DNA from: an uncultured Pelagibacteraceae bacterium
GTDB lineage: Bacteria > Pseudomonadota > Alphaproteobacteria > Pelagibacterales > Pelagibacteraceae
Length of the DNA stretch: 64,000 nt
NCBI GenBank assembly: GCA_902613545.1
Contig: CACMHW010000004.1
Span: 31,762-95,761, forward strand
Direction: 5' to 3'
Position 1 is the stretch's first letter. Every line of letters starts with the position of its first letter. Made by a program: the position numbers and the translations under genes. The notes beneath the pieces are model-generated. The model was not told the DNA's origin, did no database searches, and saw nothing but the letters and a program-made list of their open reading frames with translations. Below are positions 49,690 through 59,022 of the stretch, in pieces.

Positions 49690-50141
49690 TGAGTTTAAAT
49701 AAATTGCTAAAAACTAATAAGAAAAAAATAAGGGTTGGAAGAGGTATTGGTTCAGGTAAGGGCAAAACCTCTTCAAGAGGTCACAAAGGTCAAAAATCTA
49801 GATCTGGAGTATCAATCAAGAGTTTTGAGGGAGGCCAAATGCCTTTATACAGAAGACTTCCAAAAAGAGGATTTAAACAATTTAATAAGCATCAAATAGC
49901 AACTTTAAATCTTTCAAAAATACAAAACATGTTTGATAAAAAAGCAAATGATTTAAAGAATTCGCTCGATATTAAGATATTAAAAGATAAAAATTTGATA
50001 AATAAAAAATATTCAAAATTAAAAATTTTAGGTTCAGGTGAATTAAAAACTAACATTGATATAAGTGCTCATTTCGCATCTAAACAAGCTTCAGAAAAGA
50101 TTCAGAAAGCAGGTGGAAAATTGAACTTAATAAAAAAATAA
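49686..50141 (+). CDS. rplO: 50S ribosomal protein L15 (uL15)
   Basis: 151 residues. The N-terminal region [20 protein letters not shown] and the following [17 protein letters not shown] are the family signatures. A second ATG three bases downstream (49689) is equally possible. 6 bp to secY. Confidence 0.97.
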   Translation: MMSLNKLLKTNKKKIRVGRGIGSGKGKTSSRGHKGQKSRSGVSIKSFEGGQMPLYRRLPKRGFKQFNKHQIATLNLSKIQNMFDKKANDLKNSLDIKILKDKNLINKKYSKLKILGSGELKTNIDISAHFASKQASEKIQKAGGKLNLIKK

Positions 50142-50147
50142 TTTGAT

Positions 50148-51452
50148 ATGTCTAGCGAAACCTTAAATACAGCTGGAGCATTTAGCCAAGCAAAGGATTT
50201 AAAAAACAGAATTCTATTTACAATTTTAATATTGATAATTTATCGATTAGGAACGTATGTTCCATTAGCTGGTATAGACCCTAGTGCATTAAAAGAAATA
50301 ATGGCATCTAGCCAAAAAGGATTGCTTGGAATGTTTAACATGTTTTCAGGTGGAGCTGTCACAAGAATGGCTATTTTCGCCTTGGGTATAATGCCATACA
50401 TATCTTCATCAATTATTGTTCAACTTTTAACCGGTGTTTCAGATTATTTTAAAAATTTAAAAGAACAAGGCGAAATTGGTAGAAAGAAAATTACTCAAAT
50501 TACAAGATATGGAACAGTTTTAATTGCAATTTTGCAAGGTTACGGTGTTTCAGTTGGTTTAGAGAATGCAGGAAATCTGGTAATTGAACCAGGTTTATCC
50601 TTTAGATTAATTACTACGATTTCTTTAGTTGCCGGTACAACATTTTTAATGTGGCTTGGCGAACAAATAACCTTAAGAGGTGTTGGTAATGGTATATCTT
50701 TAATCATTTTTTCAGGTATCGTTGCCGAAATTCCTAGAGCCTTAGCCTCAACCTTCGAACTTGGTAGAACAGGAGCTCTCTCTGCCTTAATGATTGTTGG
50801 AATTTTTATTTTAGTAATACTTACAGTTTTATTTATTGTTTTTTTTGAGAGAGCAATGAGAAAAATATTAATAAACTATCCAAAAAGACAAGTTGGAAAT
50901 AAAATGTACGGCGGAGAGTCATCCCATTTACCTTTAAAAATAAATACAGCAGGAGTAATTCCAGCAATATTTGCATCCGCTTTACTATTATTACCTATAA
51001 CTGTTTCTAATTTTGGAATGGCTGAATCTGATACTTTTTTAAAAATTTCTTCAATGTTCACTCAGGGACAACCTCTATATATGTTACTATACGCTTCTGG
51101 GATAATATTTTTCTCTTTTTTTTATACTTCAATTGTATTTAATCCTAAAGAGACAGCTGAAAATTTAAGAAAGTACGGAGGTTATATACCTGGAATAAGA
51201 CCTGGTGAAAGAACAGCAGAATATATTGAGACTATTTTAATACGATTGACTACAGTCGGTTCTATGTATTTAACATTTGTTTGCTTAATGCCAGAATTTT
51301 TAATTGCTAAATATCCAATACCATTTTATTTAGGTGGAACTTCAATATTAATTGTTGTTGTAGTAGCAATGGACACCGTTACCCAAGTACAGACAAGATT
51401 AATGAGTTCTCAATACGAGTCACTCATTAGAAAAACAAAATTTGGTAAATAA
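50148..51452 (+). CDS. secY: preprotein translocase subunit SecY
   Basis: 434 residues with ten expected membrane segments; the protein-conducting channel partner of SecE (27289). GTYVPLAGIDPSALKEIMAS, MPYISSSIIVQLLTG and YGGYIPGIRPGERTAEYI are SecY signatures. It lies between rplO and adk, 6 and 8 bp away. Confidence 0.98.
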   Translation: MSSETLNTAGAFSQAKDLKNRILFTILILIIYRLGTYVPLAGIDPSALKEIMASSQKGLLGMFNMFSGGAVTRMAIFALGIMPYISSSIIVQLLTGVSDYFKNLKEQGEIGRKKITQITRYGTVLIAILQGYGVSVGLENAGNLVIEPGLSFRLITTISLVAGTTFLMWLGEQITLRGVGNGISLIIFSGIVAEIPRALASTFELGRTGALSALMIVGIFILVILTVLFIVFFERAMRKILINYPKRQVGNKMYGGESSHLPLKINTAGVIPAIFASALLLLPITVSNFGMAESDTFLKISSMFTQGQPLYMLLYASGIIFFSFFYTSIVFNPKETAENLRKYGGYIPGIRPGERTAEYIETILIRLTTVGSMYLTFVCLMPEFLIAKYPIPFYLGGTSILIVVVVAMDTVTQVQTRLMSSQYESLIRKTKFGK

Positions 51453-51460
51453 TTTATTTA

Positions 51461-52033
51461 ATGAATTTAGTTATTTTTGGTCCACCAGGAGCAGGCAAAG
51501 GCACTCAATCAGGTTATATCGCTAAAAAATTTAAATTGTATCAGCTTTCTACTGGGGAATTATTAAGAAATGAAATTAAAAATAATACAATCTTAGGAAA
51601 AAAAATTACATCAACAATAAACTCAGGAAATTTAGTTTCTAATGAATTAGTGAGTAATCTAATTGAAAAATATTTATCTGATAAAACTTATCAAAATAAA
51701 ATAATTTTTGATGGCTATCCAAGGAATTTAATCCAAGCACAAACTCTAAACGATTCATTGATTAAATATAATCAAAAAATTCAAATTGCTTTAAGATTAA
51801 CTGTAAGTCTTGATACGATAATAAAAAGAATTAAAGAAAGAAGCACTATTGAAAAAAGAGATGATGACAGTGAAGAAATAGCAATTAAAAGATATGAAAC
51901 TTACGAAAAAAATATAAAACCAGTAATTGATTTTTATAAACAATCAAATTTACTGAAAGTCGTTAATGGTGAGTCGTCTATAATTGAAATTAACAATGAA
52001 ATTAGCGCTTTAATTGAGTCTATCAAGGGTTGA
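51461..52033 (+). CDS. adk: adenylate kinase, short (no LID insertion)
   Basis: 190 residues, interconverts AMP, ADP and ATP. The P-loop is GPPGAGKGT (7-15) and FDGYPRN is the conserved AMP-side motif. The lid region is short (RIKERSTIEKRDDDSEEIAI) without zinc cysteines, the small form common in alphaproteobacteria. The last bases overlap a promoter-like element for rpsM. Confidence 0.97.
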   Translation: MNLVIFGPPGAGKGTQSGYIAKKFKLYQLSTGELLRNEIKNNTILGKKITSTINSGNLVSNELVSNLIEKYLSDKTYQNKIIFDGYPRNLIQAQTLNDSLIKYNQKIQIALRLTVSLDTIIKRIKERSTIEKRDDDSEEIAIKRYETYEKNIKPVIDFYKQSNLLKVVNGESSIIEINNEISALIESIKG

Positions 52034-52057
52034 CTTTAAATGATTACTCAATATAAA
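52030..52057 (+). promoter_or_regulatory. promoter-like element upstream of rpsM, overlapping the adk stop
   Basis: -35 TTGACT (52030-52035) includes the adk TGA stop; -10 TATAAA at 52052-52057; spacer 16 bp. Predicted start near 52064, 26 nt before the rpsM ATG at 52090. It would drive rpsM-rpsK-rpoA-rplQ (the alpha operon), and it sits in the largest gap (56 bp) between rpsL and rluC. Confidence 0.6.
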
Positions 52058-52089
52058 TACGCTGAATTAGATTTTAACTCATATATTTT

Positions 52090-52473
52090 ATGGCTCGAAT
52101 AGCAGGAATAAATATTCCACAAAATAAAGTTGTTAGTGTAGCATTAACATATATCCATGGGATAGGATTACATTCATCAAAAAGAATTTGTGAAAAACTT
52201 AATATCCCAGTCACAAAAAGAGTTAACGAATTATCTGAAGAACAAGTTTTAAAAATAAGAGAATTCATTGATGCGAATCATAAAGTTGAAGGTGACTTAA
52301 GACGAGAGGTTTCGATTAATATTAAGAGATTAGTAGACTTAGCATGTTATCGAGGTACAAGGCATAAGAAAAAGCTTCCTGTAAGAGGTCAGAGGACCCA
52401 ATGTAATGCGAGAACAAGAAAAGGGAAAGCAATAGCAATAGCAGGTAAAAAATTAACACCGTTAAAGAAATAA
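52090..52473 (+). CDS. rpsM: 30S ribosomal protein S13 (uS13)
   Basis: 127 residues. [20 protein letters not shown] begins the protein, and [20 protein letters not shown] is the conserved head-domain segment. No rpmJ or infA lies between secY and rpsM; adk occupies that place. 7 bp to rpsK. Confidence 0.98.
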   Translation: MARIAGINIPQNKVVSVALTYIHGIGLHSSKRICEKLNIPVTKRVNELSEEQVLKIREFIDANHKVEGDLRREVSINIKRLVDLACYRGTRHKKKLPVRGQRTQCNARTRKGKAIAIAGKKLTPLKK

Positions 52474-52480
52474 TATTTAA

Positions 52481-52924
52481 ATGAACAAGGTCAAAGAAAA
52501 AATAGAAAAAAAAGTTGAAAAAAAAGTTGAAGCAAAAAAAGTAAGTACTTTTAAAAAAAAAAAGAAAATTAAAAAAAATATAACTTCCGGAATAGCATAT
52601 GTTTATTCAACTTTTAATAATACAATAATCTCAATAGCTGATGAGAGTGGAAACGTAGTATCATGGTCCTCTGCTGGAGCAAAAGGATTTAAAGGTTCTA
52701 GAAAGTCTACTCCTTATGCAGCCCAAGTTGCAGCAGATGATGCTGGTGCTAAAGCATATGAACAAGGACTAAGAACATTAACCGTTCAAGTAAAAGGTCC
52801 AGGTTCAGGAAGAGAAACAGCTTTACGATCTTTACAATCTAGAGGTTTTAAAATTCTTTCAATAAAGGATACCACACCTATGCCTCACAACGGAGCAAGA
52901 CCACCAAAAAGAAGGAGAGTATAA
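52481..52924 (+). CDS. rpsK: 30S ribosomal protein S11 (uS11)
   Basis: 147 residues. The core is standard: [40 protein letters not shown] and the C-terminal [15 protein letters not shown]. The N-terminus carries an extra Lys/Glu-rich stretch of about 25 residues. An internal start is possible but no ATG lies close to the core, so the first ATG is kept. Directly abuts rpoA. Confidence 0.96.
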   Translation: MNKVKEKIEKKVEKKVEAKKVSTFKKKKKIKKNITSGIAYVYSTFNNTIISIADESGNVVSWSSAGAKGFKGSRKSTPYAAQVAADDAGAKAYEQGLRTLTVQVKGPGSGRETALRSLQSRGFKILSIKDTTPMPHNGARPPKRRRV

Positions 52925-53959
52925 ATGCAAACCACATCAAATATAATTGATAAAAATTGGAAGGCTTTAATTAAGCCAAATAAATTAGATATAAGTAGCA
53001 ATGAAGATAAAACTATTGCCAAAGTTGTAGCTGAACCTTTAGAAAAAGGTTTTGGCCAAACTATTGGAAATTCTTTACGTAGGATACTATTATCATCTAT
53101 TCAAGGCGCAGCAGTTACTGCAATACAAATTGATGGAGTTCTACACGAATTTTCTTCCATTAAAGGAGTAAGAGAAGATGTAACTGACATTGTTTTAAAT
53201 GTTAAAAATTTAGCTATAAAATCTTCTTCTTCTAGTTCAAAAAAAATTATTTTAGATATAAAAGGTCCCAAAGAGGTCAAAGCTAAAGATATTACTTTAG
53301 TGCCTGATGTTGAAATTTTAAACCCTGAACAAACGATTTGTAACTTAGACGAAAAAACTCATTTTCATATGGAACTTATGGTAAGTACTGGTAAAGGGTA
53401 TGTACAAGCAAAAAAAAACAAATCAGAAGATAGTCCACTAGGTTTGATATCAATAGACTCGCTCTTTAGCCCTGTAAAAAAAGTTGCATTTTCAGTTGAA
53501 AATACTCGTGCAGGAAGTGCATTAGATTACGATAAATTAATAATGACAGTTGAAACTAATGGAACAGTTGATGCAGAAGATGCGATAGCATACTCAGCTA
53601 GAATTTTTCAAGATCAGTTGGCGATGTTTGTAAATTTTGAAGACCCTCAAGAAATTGTTAAAGAAGTTAAATCTTCAGAACCTGAGTTTAATAGAAATTT
53701 ATTAAAAAGAGTTGAAGAGTTAGAGCTATCAGTAAGATCTATGAATTGTTTAAAAAATGACAATATTATTTATATTGGTGATTTAGTTCAAAAAACCGAA
53801 CCAGAGATGCTAAGGACTCCAAATTTTGGAAGAAAATCTTTAAATGAAATTAAAGAAGTTTTAAATACTATGTCGTTATACTTAGGTATGGAAATTCCTA
53901 ATTGGCCACCCGATAATATTGCAGAATTATCTAAGAAATTAGAGGAAAATAATTATTAA
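52925..53959 (+). CDS. rpoA: DNA-directed RNA polymerase subunit alpha
   Basis: 344 residues. The N-terminal dimerisation domain has [20 protein letters not shown] and the block [20 protein letters not shown]. The C-terminal domain has [20 protein letters not shown] followed by [14 protein letters not shown], which binds UP-element DNA and regulators. One base overlaps rplQ. Confidence 0.98.
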   Translation: MQTTSNIIDKNWKALIKPNKLDISSNEDKTIAKVVAEPLEKGFGQTIGNSLRRILLSSIQGAAVTAIQIDGVLHEFSSIKGVREDVTDIVLNVKNLAIKSSSSSSKKIILDIKGPKEVKAKDITLVPDVEILNPEQTICNLDEKTHFHMELMVSTGKGYVQAKKNKSEDSPLGLISIDSLFSPVKKVAFSVENTRAGSALDYDKLIMTVETNGTVDAEDAIAYSARIFQDQLAMFVNFEDPQEIVKEVKSSEPEFNRNLLKRVEELELSVRSMNCLKNDNIIYIGDLVQKTEPEMLRTPNFGRKSLNEIKEVLNTMSLYLGMEIPNWPPDNIAELSKKLEENNY

Positions 53960-54408
53960 TGAGACACGGTTTAGGATACAGAAAACTCAATAAGAATAGC
54001 GAGCATAGAAAAGCTTTATTTAAAAATATGCTTAATTCATTAATAAAATATGAACAAATTATAACAACCCTACCTAAAGCAAAAGAGTTGAAACCTCAAA
54101 TAGATAAAGTGATAACTATAGGAAAAAAAAATATTCTCAGTAACAAGAAGAGACTTTTTTCAAAATTACAGGATAAAAAATCAGTAACAAAAGTTTTCGA
54201 TGAACTCTCCAAAAGATATAGCGCTAGAAAAGGTGGCTATTCAAGAGTCCTTAAAGCAGGTTTTAGAACAGGCGATGATGCACCAATGGCAGTAATAGAA
54301 TTAGTTGACAGAAATATTGAGGCAAAAAAAGTAGACAAACCAAAAAAAGTTGAAACTAAAGAAAAAACTCAAGAGGCTAAGGCTGAGTCTAAAGTAGCTA
54401 AAAAATAA
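53959..54408 (+). CDS. rplQ: 50S ribosomal protein L17 (bL17)
   Basis: 149 residues. [20 protein letters not shown] begins the protein; the [20 protein letters not shown] motif is typical. The last ~30 residues form a Lys/Glu/Ala-rich tail, common in alphaproteobacteria. 12 bp to the pseudouridine synthase gene. Confidence 0.98.
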   Translation: MRHGLGYRKLNKNSEHRKALFKNMLNSLIKYEQIITTLPKAKELKPQIDKVITIGKKNILSNKKRLFSKLQDKKSVTKVFDELSKRYSARKGGYSRVLKAGFRTGDDAPMAVIELVDRNIEAKKVDKPKKVETKEKTQEAKAESKVAKK

Positions 54409-54420
54409 TTAAAGTTTTCA

Positions 54421-55320
54421 ATGCCTAAACTTTTTACTGTCAATAATGACTATCACGACTCTCGTTTTGACAAATGGTTTAAAAAAAATGTAATTGATGT
54501 TCCGCATTCCCTTATAGAAAAAATTATTCGAAAAAATAAAGTTAAAGTTAACAATAAAAGAACCAAGTCTTCCTATAGGGTTCAGGAAGGTGACATTATT
54601 CAAATATCTGAAATATCTAAAATTAAGCCTTCCAAAAAAGATACAAAAATTAAATACAAACCTAATAGGAAAGAGCTGGGAAAATATAGTGATTATATAA
54701 TTGAGAATAACGAAAATTTTGTAATAATAAACAAACCAGCTGGTATTCCAGTCCAATCTGGGACTAAGTCATTTAGAAATATAGTGGATATTTTAAAAGA
54801 CACAATTTATTTTCAAGGTAGTAATCCTTATATAGTCCACAGAATTGATAAAGAAACATCTGGTATACTAATAATAGCCAAAAATAGAAAATATGCTCAA
54901 TTATTTACCTCTTTATTTAGAATAAGAAAAATTCACAAAACCTATTTAGCGATTGTTTACGGGAAAGTTAATAAATCATTAAGGACAATGAAAGATGATT
55001 TAATTTTTTATGAAAATAAAAAAAAAATTACTCAAAAAGCTATAACAAATTTTAAGATTTTAAGGTCAAATGAGAGTTATTCTTTATTAGAGTTAAATCC
55101 AATTACTGGGAGAAAACATCAATTAAGAAAACAATTATTAAATATTGGAAACCCCATAGTTGGAGATGATAAATATTTTTTGAATAATTTTAAAAGAATA
55201 AAAATCAAAGACCTTTTGTTACACGCACATAAAATTAAATTTATGATAAATAATGTCCAATATAACTTTAAAGCAAATTATGATAATGTATTTGAAAATT
55301 TCCTAAAGAAAAATGTTTAA
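54421..55320 (+). CDS. rluC: RluC/RluD-type large-subunit pseudouridine synthase
   Basis: 299 residues. An S4-like RNA-binding domain (about 15-75; KVNNKRTKSSYRVQEGDIIQ) precedes the catalytic domain with the motif VHRIDKETSGILIIAKN; Asp143 in HRID is the catalytic residue. GRKHQLRKQLLNIGNPIVGD is motif 3. It isomerises uridines in 23S rRNA. RluC versus RluD cannot be decided. Its stop overlaps the lipB stop in TTAA. Confidence 0.88.
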   Translation: MPKLFTVNNDYHDSRFDKWFKKNVIDVPHSLIEKIIRKNKVKVNNKRTKSSYRVQEGDIIQISEISKIKPSKKDTKIKYKPNRKELGKYSDYIIENNENFVIINKPAGIPVQSGTKSFRNIVDILKDTIYFQGSNPYIVHRIDKETSGILIIAKNRKYAQLFTSLFRIRKIHKTYLAIVYGKVNKSLRTMKDDLIFYENKKKITQKAITNFKILRSNESYSLLELNPITGRKHQLRKQLLNIGNPIVGDDKYFLNNFKRIKIKDLLLHAHKIKFMINNVQYNFKANYDNVFENFLKKNV

Positions 55321-55928
55321 ATTTGATAAATATTTTTGATGAATATTTCAGCTAATTCATTTTCATAATTTTTAGGTTTAATTTTTTTTTCTTTTAATAT
55401 AGAAGTAACTTTCCTGTTATCTAATCCGCAAGGTATAATTTTTAAATATTGATTTAAATTATTGGAAACATTAATTGAACATCCATGATAAGCCACCCAT
55501 CTTGACACCCTTATACCAATAGCTGCAATTTTTTTCTGATGAACCCAAATACCAATATTTTTTTTATCTTTTTTTGCTATAATTTTATAAGTCTCTAAAA
55601 ATTGTATAATGCTTTTTTCAATCACATTAATAAATTTTCTTATATCTTTTTTTCTATTATTAAGATTAATTACAAAGTAAATAATTTTTTGGCCTGGATT
55701 ATGAAGCGTAATTTTACCACCTCTATTAGATTGAACTACCTCTATTTTTTTATCTAATATTTCTTTTTCGTTAAAACTTACGCCAGCTGTATATGTTGTT
55801 GGATGTTCCAAGATCCATAATAATTCTCTTTTTTTACCATTTTTTACTTCATCTACTCTTTTATTAAGAAAAAGCATTGCCTTTTTATAGGATATACGTT
55901 TTTTACTGATTTTAATTTCTATACTCAT
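55317..55928 (-). CDS. lipB: lipoyl(octanoyl) transferase
   Basis: 203 residues. It transfers octanoate from acyl carrier protein to lipoyl domains. Signatures are RGGKITLHNPGQ, KKIAAIGIRVSRWVAYHGCS and IPCGLDNRKVTS, which include the catalytic cysteine and lysine. Convergent with rluC (stop overlap) and divergent from mgtE. lipA is not in this window. Confidence 0.95.
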   Translation of the reverse strand: MSIEIKISKKRISYKKAMLFLNKRVDEVKNGKKRELLWILEHPTTYTAGVSFNEKEILDKKIEVVQSNRGGKITLHNPGQKIIYFVINLNNRKKDIRKFINVIEKSIIQFLETYKIIAKKDKKNIGIWVHQKKIAAIGIRVSRWVAYHGCSINVSNNLNQYLKIIPCGLDNRKVTSILKEKKIKPKNYENELAEIFIKNIYQI

Positions 55929-55952
55929 TTAAATTGAATTTTATCATTTTAT

Positions 55953-55965
55953 AGACTAATAGTCT
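55953..55965. promoter_or_regulatory. 13-bp palindrome in the lipB-mgtE divergent gap
   Basis: AGACTAATAGTCT is a perfect inverted repeat with 6-bp arms around one central base. It is centred in the 60-bp divergent gap. It could be an operator, or chance in A+T-rich DNA. Confidence 0.35.
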
Positions 55966-55988
55966 CAAAAAAACTTTTAGAGGTAGTT

Positions 55989-57368
55989 ATGGCTTTACCA
56001 AAATCAGCAGAAACAAAAAAAGTCAACTTAGATTTTAATAAAGAGTTTATTGATACTTTTACTCAAAATATAGAAGAGGGAAATGTTGCATTTATTAATC
56101 AAACATTAAAAGACCTACATGAGGCTGATGTGGCAAATCTAATTGAGAATCTTAGTCCTATAACTAGAACTAAACTTATTGAAATAGAGTCCTTTAATAT
56201 AGATCCAGAAATATTCATTGAATTAAACGAGTCAATTCAAAGCGAGGTTTTGCAATTACTATCTATAGAGTCACTTATAAAAATAATTAGACGTTTGGAG
56301 TCTGATAATGCAATAAAAATTCTCGAAAATTTATCCAAAGAAATTAAAGAAAAAGTTTTAGAAAAACTTCCGCCAAAAGATAAGTTTCTATTACAAGAAG
56401 GTCTAAGCTACCCCGAGGACTCTGCGGCAAGAATAATGCAAAGAGAATTTACTGCAGTACCTAATAATTGGACTGTAGGACAGACCATAGATTATTTAAG
56501 AGAAGAAAAAGATCTTCCAGAAGAATTTTTAGAAATATTTATTGTAGATAATGATTTTAAACCTATTGGAACAGTTCCATCTTCGAGAGTTTTAAGAACT
56601 GCTAGAGACTTAACTATGAATTCAATAATGACTGAGATGCCTGTATTAATTTCGGTGAATATGGATAAAGAAGAAGTTGGTCTCACGTTTGAAAACTATA
56701 ACTTAGTATCAGCTGGTGTGGTAAACAAAGAAAATAAATTAGTTGGTATGATAACTGCCGATGATGTAGTTACAGTCGTACAAGAGGAAGCTGAAGAGGA
56801 TGCCTTGCGTTTGGCTGGTGTTGGAGATGAGGAAATAACTGATAGTGTAATGTTAAAAACAAAAAGAAGATTTAATTGGTTATTATTAAATTTATTCACT
56901 GCTTTACTAGCTACTTGGGTTATAAGTTTTTTTGGAGCTTCTATAGAACAAATGGTGGCTCTTGCTTTCTTAATGCCAATTGTTGCTTCAATGGGCGGTA
57001 ATGCAGGAATGCAAACATTAGCTGTAACAATTAGAGCTATTGCAACTAAAGAATTATCAAAAAGCAATTTTAATCGAGTTGTTGGTAAAGAATTTTTAAT
57101 AGGTATTTTAAATGGAATTATTTTTGCAATTATTACAGCAGTGATAGTGCAATTCTGGTTTAAGGAAATTAATCTTTCACTATTAATTGGAATTTCAATG
57201 ATTTTAAATATGATAGTAGCAGGGTTATTTGGAATTTTAGTTCCTGTCTCATTAAAAAAATTTAATATTGATCCAGCTCTAGCTTCCAGTGTCTTTGTTA
57301 CTACAATTACTGATGTAATTGGTTTTTTATCTTTCTTAGGCCTTGGATCGTTTTATTTTTTAAATTAA
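55989..57368 (+). CDS. mgtE: magnesium transporter MgtE
   Basis: 459 residues. A cytoplasmic N-terminal helical domain (about 20-135) is followed by paired CBS domains (about 140-265, with AARIMQREFTAVPNNWTVGQ), then five membrane segments with FLMPIVASMGGNAGMQTLAV, the pore-lining MgtE signature. It moves Mg2+ and is gated by cytosolic Mg2+ through the CBS domains. No M-box-like leader is visible upstream. The stop overlaps panC in TTAA. Confidence 0.95.
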   Translation: MALPKSAETKKVNLDFNKEFIDTFTQNIEEGNVAFINQTLKDLHEADVANLIENLSPITRTKLIEIESFNIDPEIFIELNESIQSEVLQLLSIESLIKIIRRLESDNAIKILENLSKEIKEKVLEKLPPKDKFLLQEGLSYPEDSAARIMQREFTAVPNNWTVGQTIDYLREEKDLPEEFLEIFIVDNDFKPIGTVPSSRVLRTARDLTMNSIMTEMPVLISVNMDKEEVGLTFENYNLVSAGVVNKENKLVGMITADDVVTVVQEEAEEDALRLAGVGDEEITDSVMLKTKRRFNWLLLNLFTALLATWVISFFGASIEQMVALAFLMPIVASMGGNAGMQTLAVTIRAIATKELSKSNFNRVVGKEFLIGILNGIIFAIITAVIVQFWFKEINLSLLIGISMILNMIVAGLFGILVPVSLKKFNIDPALASSVFVTTITDVIGFLSFLGLGSFYFLN

Positions 57369-58168
57369 ATATTATCAATTAATCTTACATTCTTAATATA
57401 ATATGCGATAAAAATTTTACAGTTTTTATTATATTTTTTTGATTTTATAAAATTTTTTTTAATATTGTAGTTTTCTATATAATCAACTTTACTTGCTCCT
57501 AATTCTATTATTTTCTTTTTAAGAAAATTTAAGCTATAAACACCAAATTTTTTTTTAATTTTATTTATAAAATGATAGATTTTTGAAGCGATTTTGAGGT
57601 CATTTGATTTGAGCATTGAATTTCTAGAAGAAAAAGCAACACCGTTAGTCTGTCTTAATGTATTACATTCAATTATTTTTGAATTAATTTTATACTTTGC
57701 AATAAATTTTTTGATTAGAAATAATTGCTGATAATCTTTTTTACCCATAAATATTTTTTGTGGTTTTATTATTTCTATTAGTCTATTCATAACATTAACT
57801 ACTCCTTCAAAATGTCCTTTTCTAAATTTACCACACAGTTCTCTTGAAAATTTGTGTAAGTAAATTTTATTTTTAGGCTTAAAACCATAAATGTCTTTTA
57901 TTGAAGGTAAATAAAGATAATTTACATTTAGATTTCTTAATATACTTACATCCTTAAATTTATTTCTTGGGTAATCTCTATAATCGCTTTTTTGGTTAAA
58001 TTGTTTTGGATTTACAAAAATCGAAACTAAAGTTTTTTTTTTATATTTTTTTGATTTTTTTATTAAGGATATATGCCCTTTGTGTAAACCACCCATTGTA
58101 GGAATAAATGATATAGGTTTATTAAGAATTTCTTTTTGTAGACTTATCTTATCTTTAAATATTTTCAT
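57365..58168 (-). CDS. panC: pantoate-beta-alanine ligase
   Basis: 267 residues. It makes pantothenate from pantoate, beta-alanine and ATP. The nucleotide-binding motif is IPTMGGLHKGHISLI; VSIFVNPKQFNQKSDYRDYP and FMGKKDYQQL are family signatures. The sequence is more divergent and Lys-rich than usual. panB is not in the window. Confidence 0.93.
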   Translation of the reverse strand: MKIFKDKISLQKEILNKPISFIPTMGGLHKGHISLIKKSKKYKKKTLVSIFVNPKQFNQKSDYRDYPRNKFKDVSILRNLNVNYLYLPSIKDIYGFKPKNKIYLHKFSRELCGKFRKGHFEGVVNVMNRLIEIIKPQKIFMGKKDYQQLFLIKKFIAKYKINSKIIECNTLRQTNGVAFSSRNSMLKSNDLKIASKIYHFINKIKKKFGVYSLNFLKKKIIELGASKVDYIENYNIKKNFIKSKKYNKNCKIFIAYYIKNVRLIDNI

Positions 58169-58206
58169 TTCTCTTCAGCAGTGATAATAACTAATATAAG
58201 AATCAT

Positions 58207-59022
58207 ATGATAAAACAAGCAATTATTCCATTAGCTGGATTAGGCACACGGATGCTTCCTTTAGCAAGCGTGATGCCAAAAGAACTATTACCAATCAACG
58301 GAAAACCTAATTTAGAATATATTTTAGAAGAGTGTTTAGAGGCTGGGATTAAAGAATTTATATTTATTATTTCTAAAAAAAAATTATCAATTAAAAAATA
58401 TTTTTTTAATGATAATTTTTATAAAAAAATCATTAAGAAAAAAAAAGATAAAAGACTAATTCAAGAGTATAAAAAAATTAAGAAATATAAAAAAATGATC
58501 AAATTTGTTTATCAAAATAGACCTAAAGGAACAGGAGACGCAGTTTTAAAATGTAAAAAATTTATAAAAAGTAAATATTTTCTAATGCTTTTACCTGATG
58601 ACTTAATAATAAGAAAAAATTGTTCTAAAGAAATGATACGATTACATGAAAAAACTAATGGATCCATCATTGCCACAAAAAAAGTAGAAAGAAAAACAGT
58701 TTCAAGATGGGGAATTTTATCAATTAAAAATAAAAAAAAAAGACATTTTCTAATTAAAGATGTTGTAGAGAAGCCTAGCATCAAAAAAGCGCCATCAAAT
58801 TACGCAATTATTGGAAGATATATATTGCCAACAAAAATTTTTAGTGAAATTAAAAAATTGAAGCCCGGTCAAGGTGGAGAGATACATATTACTGACGCAA
58901 TTAAAAGTTTAATTAAAAAAGATTATCAATTTTACGGAAATATTTTTACAGGCAAATATTTAGATTGTGGAACTTTAAGTGGATATATTAATTCAGGAAT
59001 TCAAATATCTAAAGGAAAATAA
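58207..59022 (+). CDS. galU: UTP-glucose-1-phosphate uridylyltransferase
   Basis: 271 residues, makes UDP-glucose. The nucleotidyltransferase signature AGLGTRMLPLASVMPKELL is near residue 10, followed by INGKPNLEYILEECLEAG and the acidic metal site LLPDDLI; PGQGGEIHITDAI is the C-terminal signature. It lies directly before ugd with no gap; together they give UDP-glucuronate. Confidence 0.95.
   Translation: MIKQAIIPLAGLGTRMLPLASVMPKELLPINGKPNLEYILEECLEAGIKEFIFIISKKKLSIKKYFFNDNFYKKIIKKKKDKRLIQEYKKIKKYKKMIKFVYQNRPKGTGDAVLKCKKFIKSKYFLMLLPDDLIIRKNCSKEMIRLHEKTNGSIIATKKVERKTVSRWGILSIKNKKKRHFLIKDVVEKPSIKKAPSNYAIIGRYILPTKIFSEIKKLKPGQGGEIHITDAIKSLIKKDYQFYGNIFTGKYLDCGTLSGYINSGIQISKGK

Noticed and set aside
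54418..54756. Minus-strand ORF across the start of the pseudouridine synthase gene
   Set aside because: It is antisense to a well-supported gene with catalytic motifs, and its composition is that of an antisense shadow.
55929..55988. Mg2+ riboswitch (M-box) for mgtE
   Set aside because: The leader is at most about 60 nt, far too short for an M-box, and no matching structure is visible.
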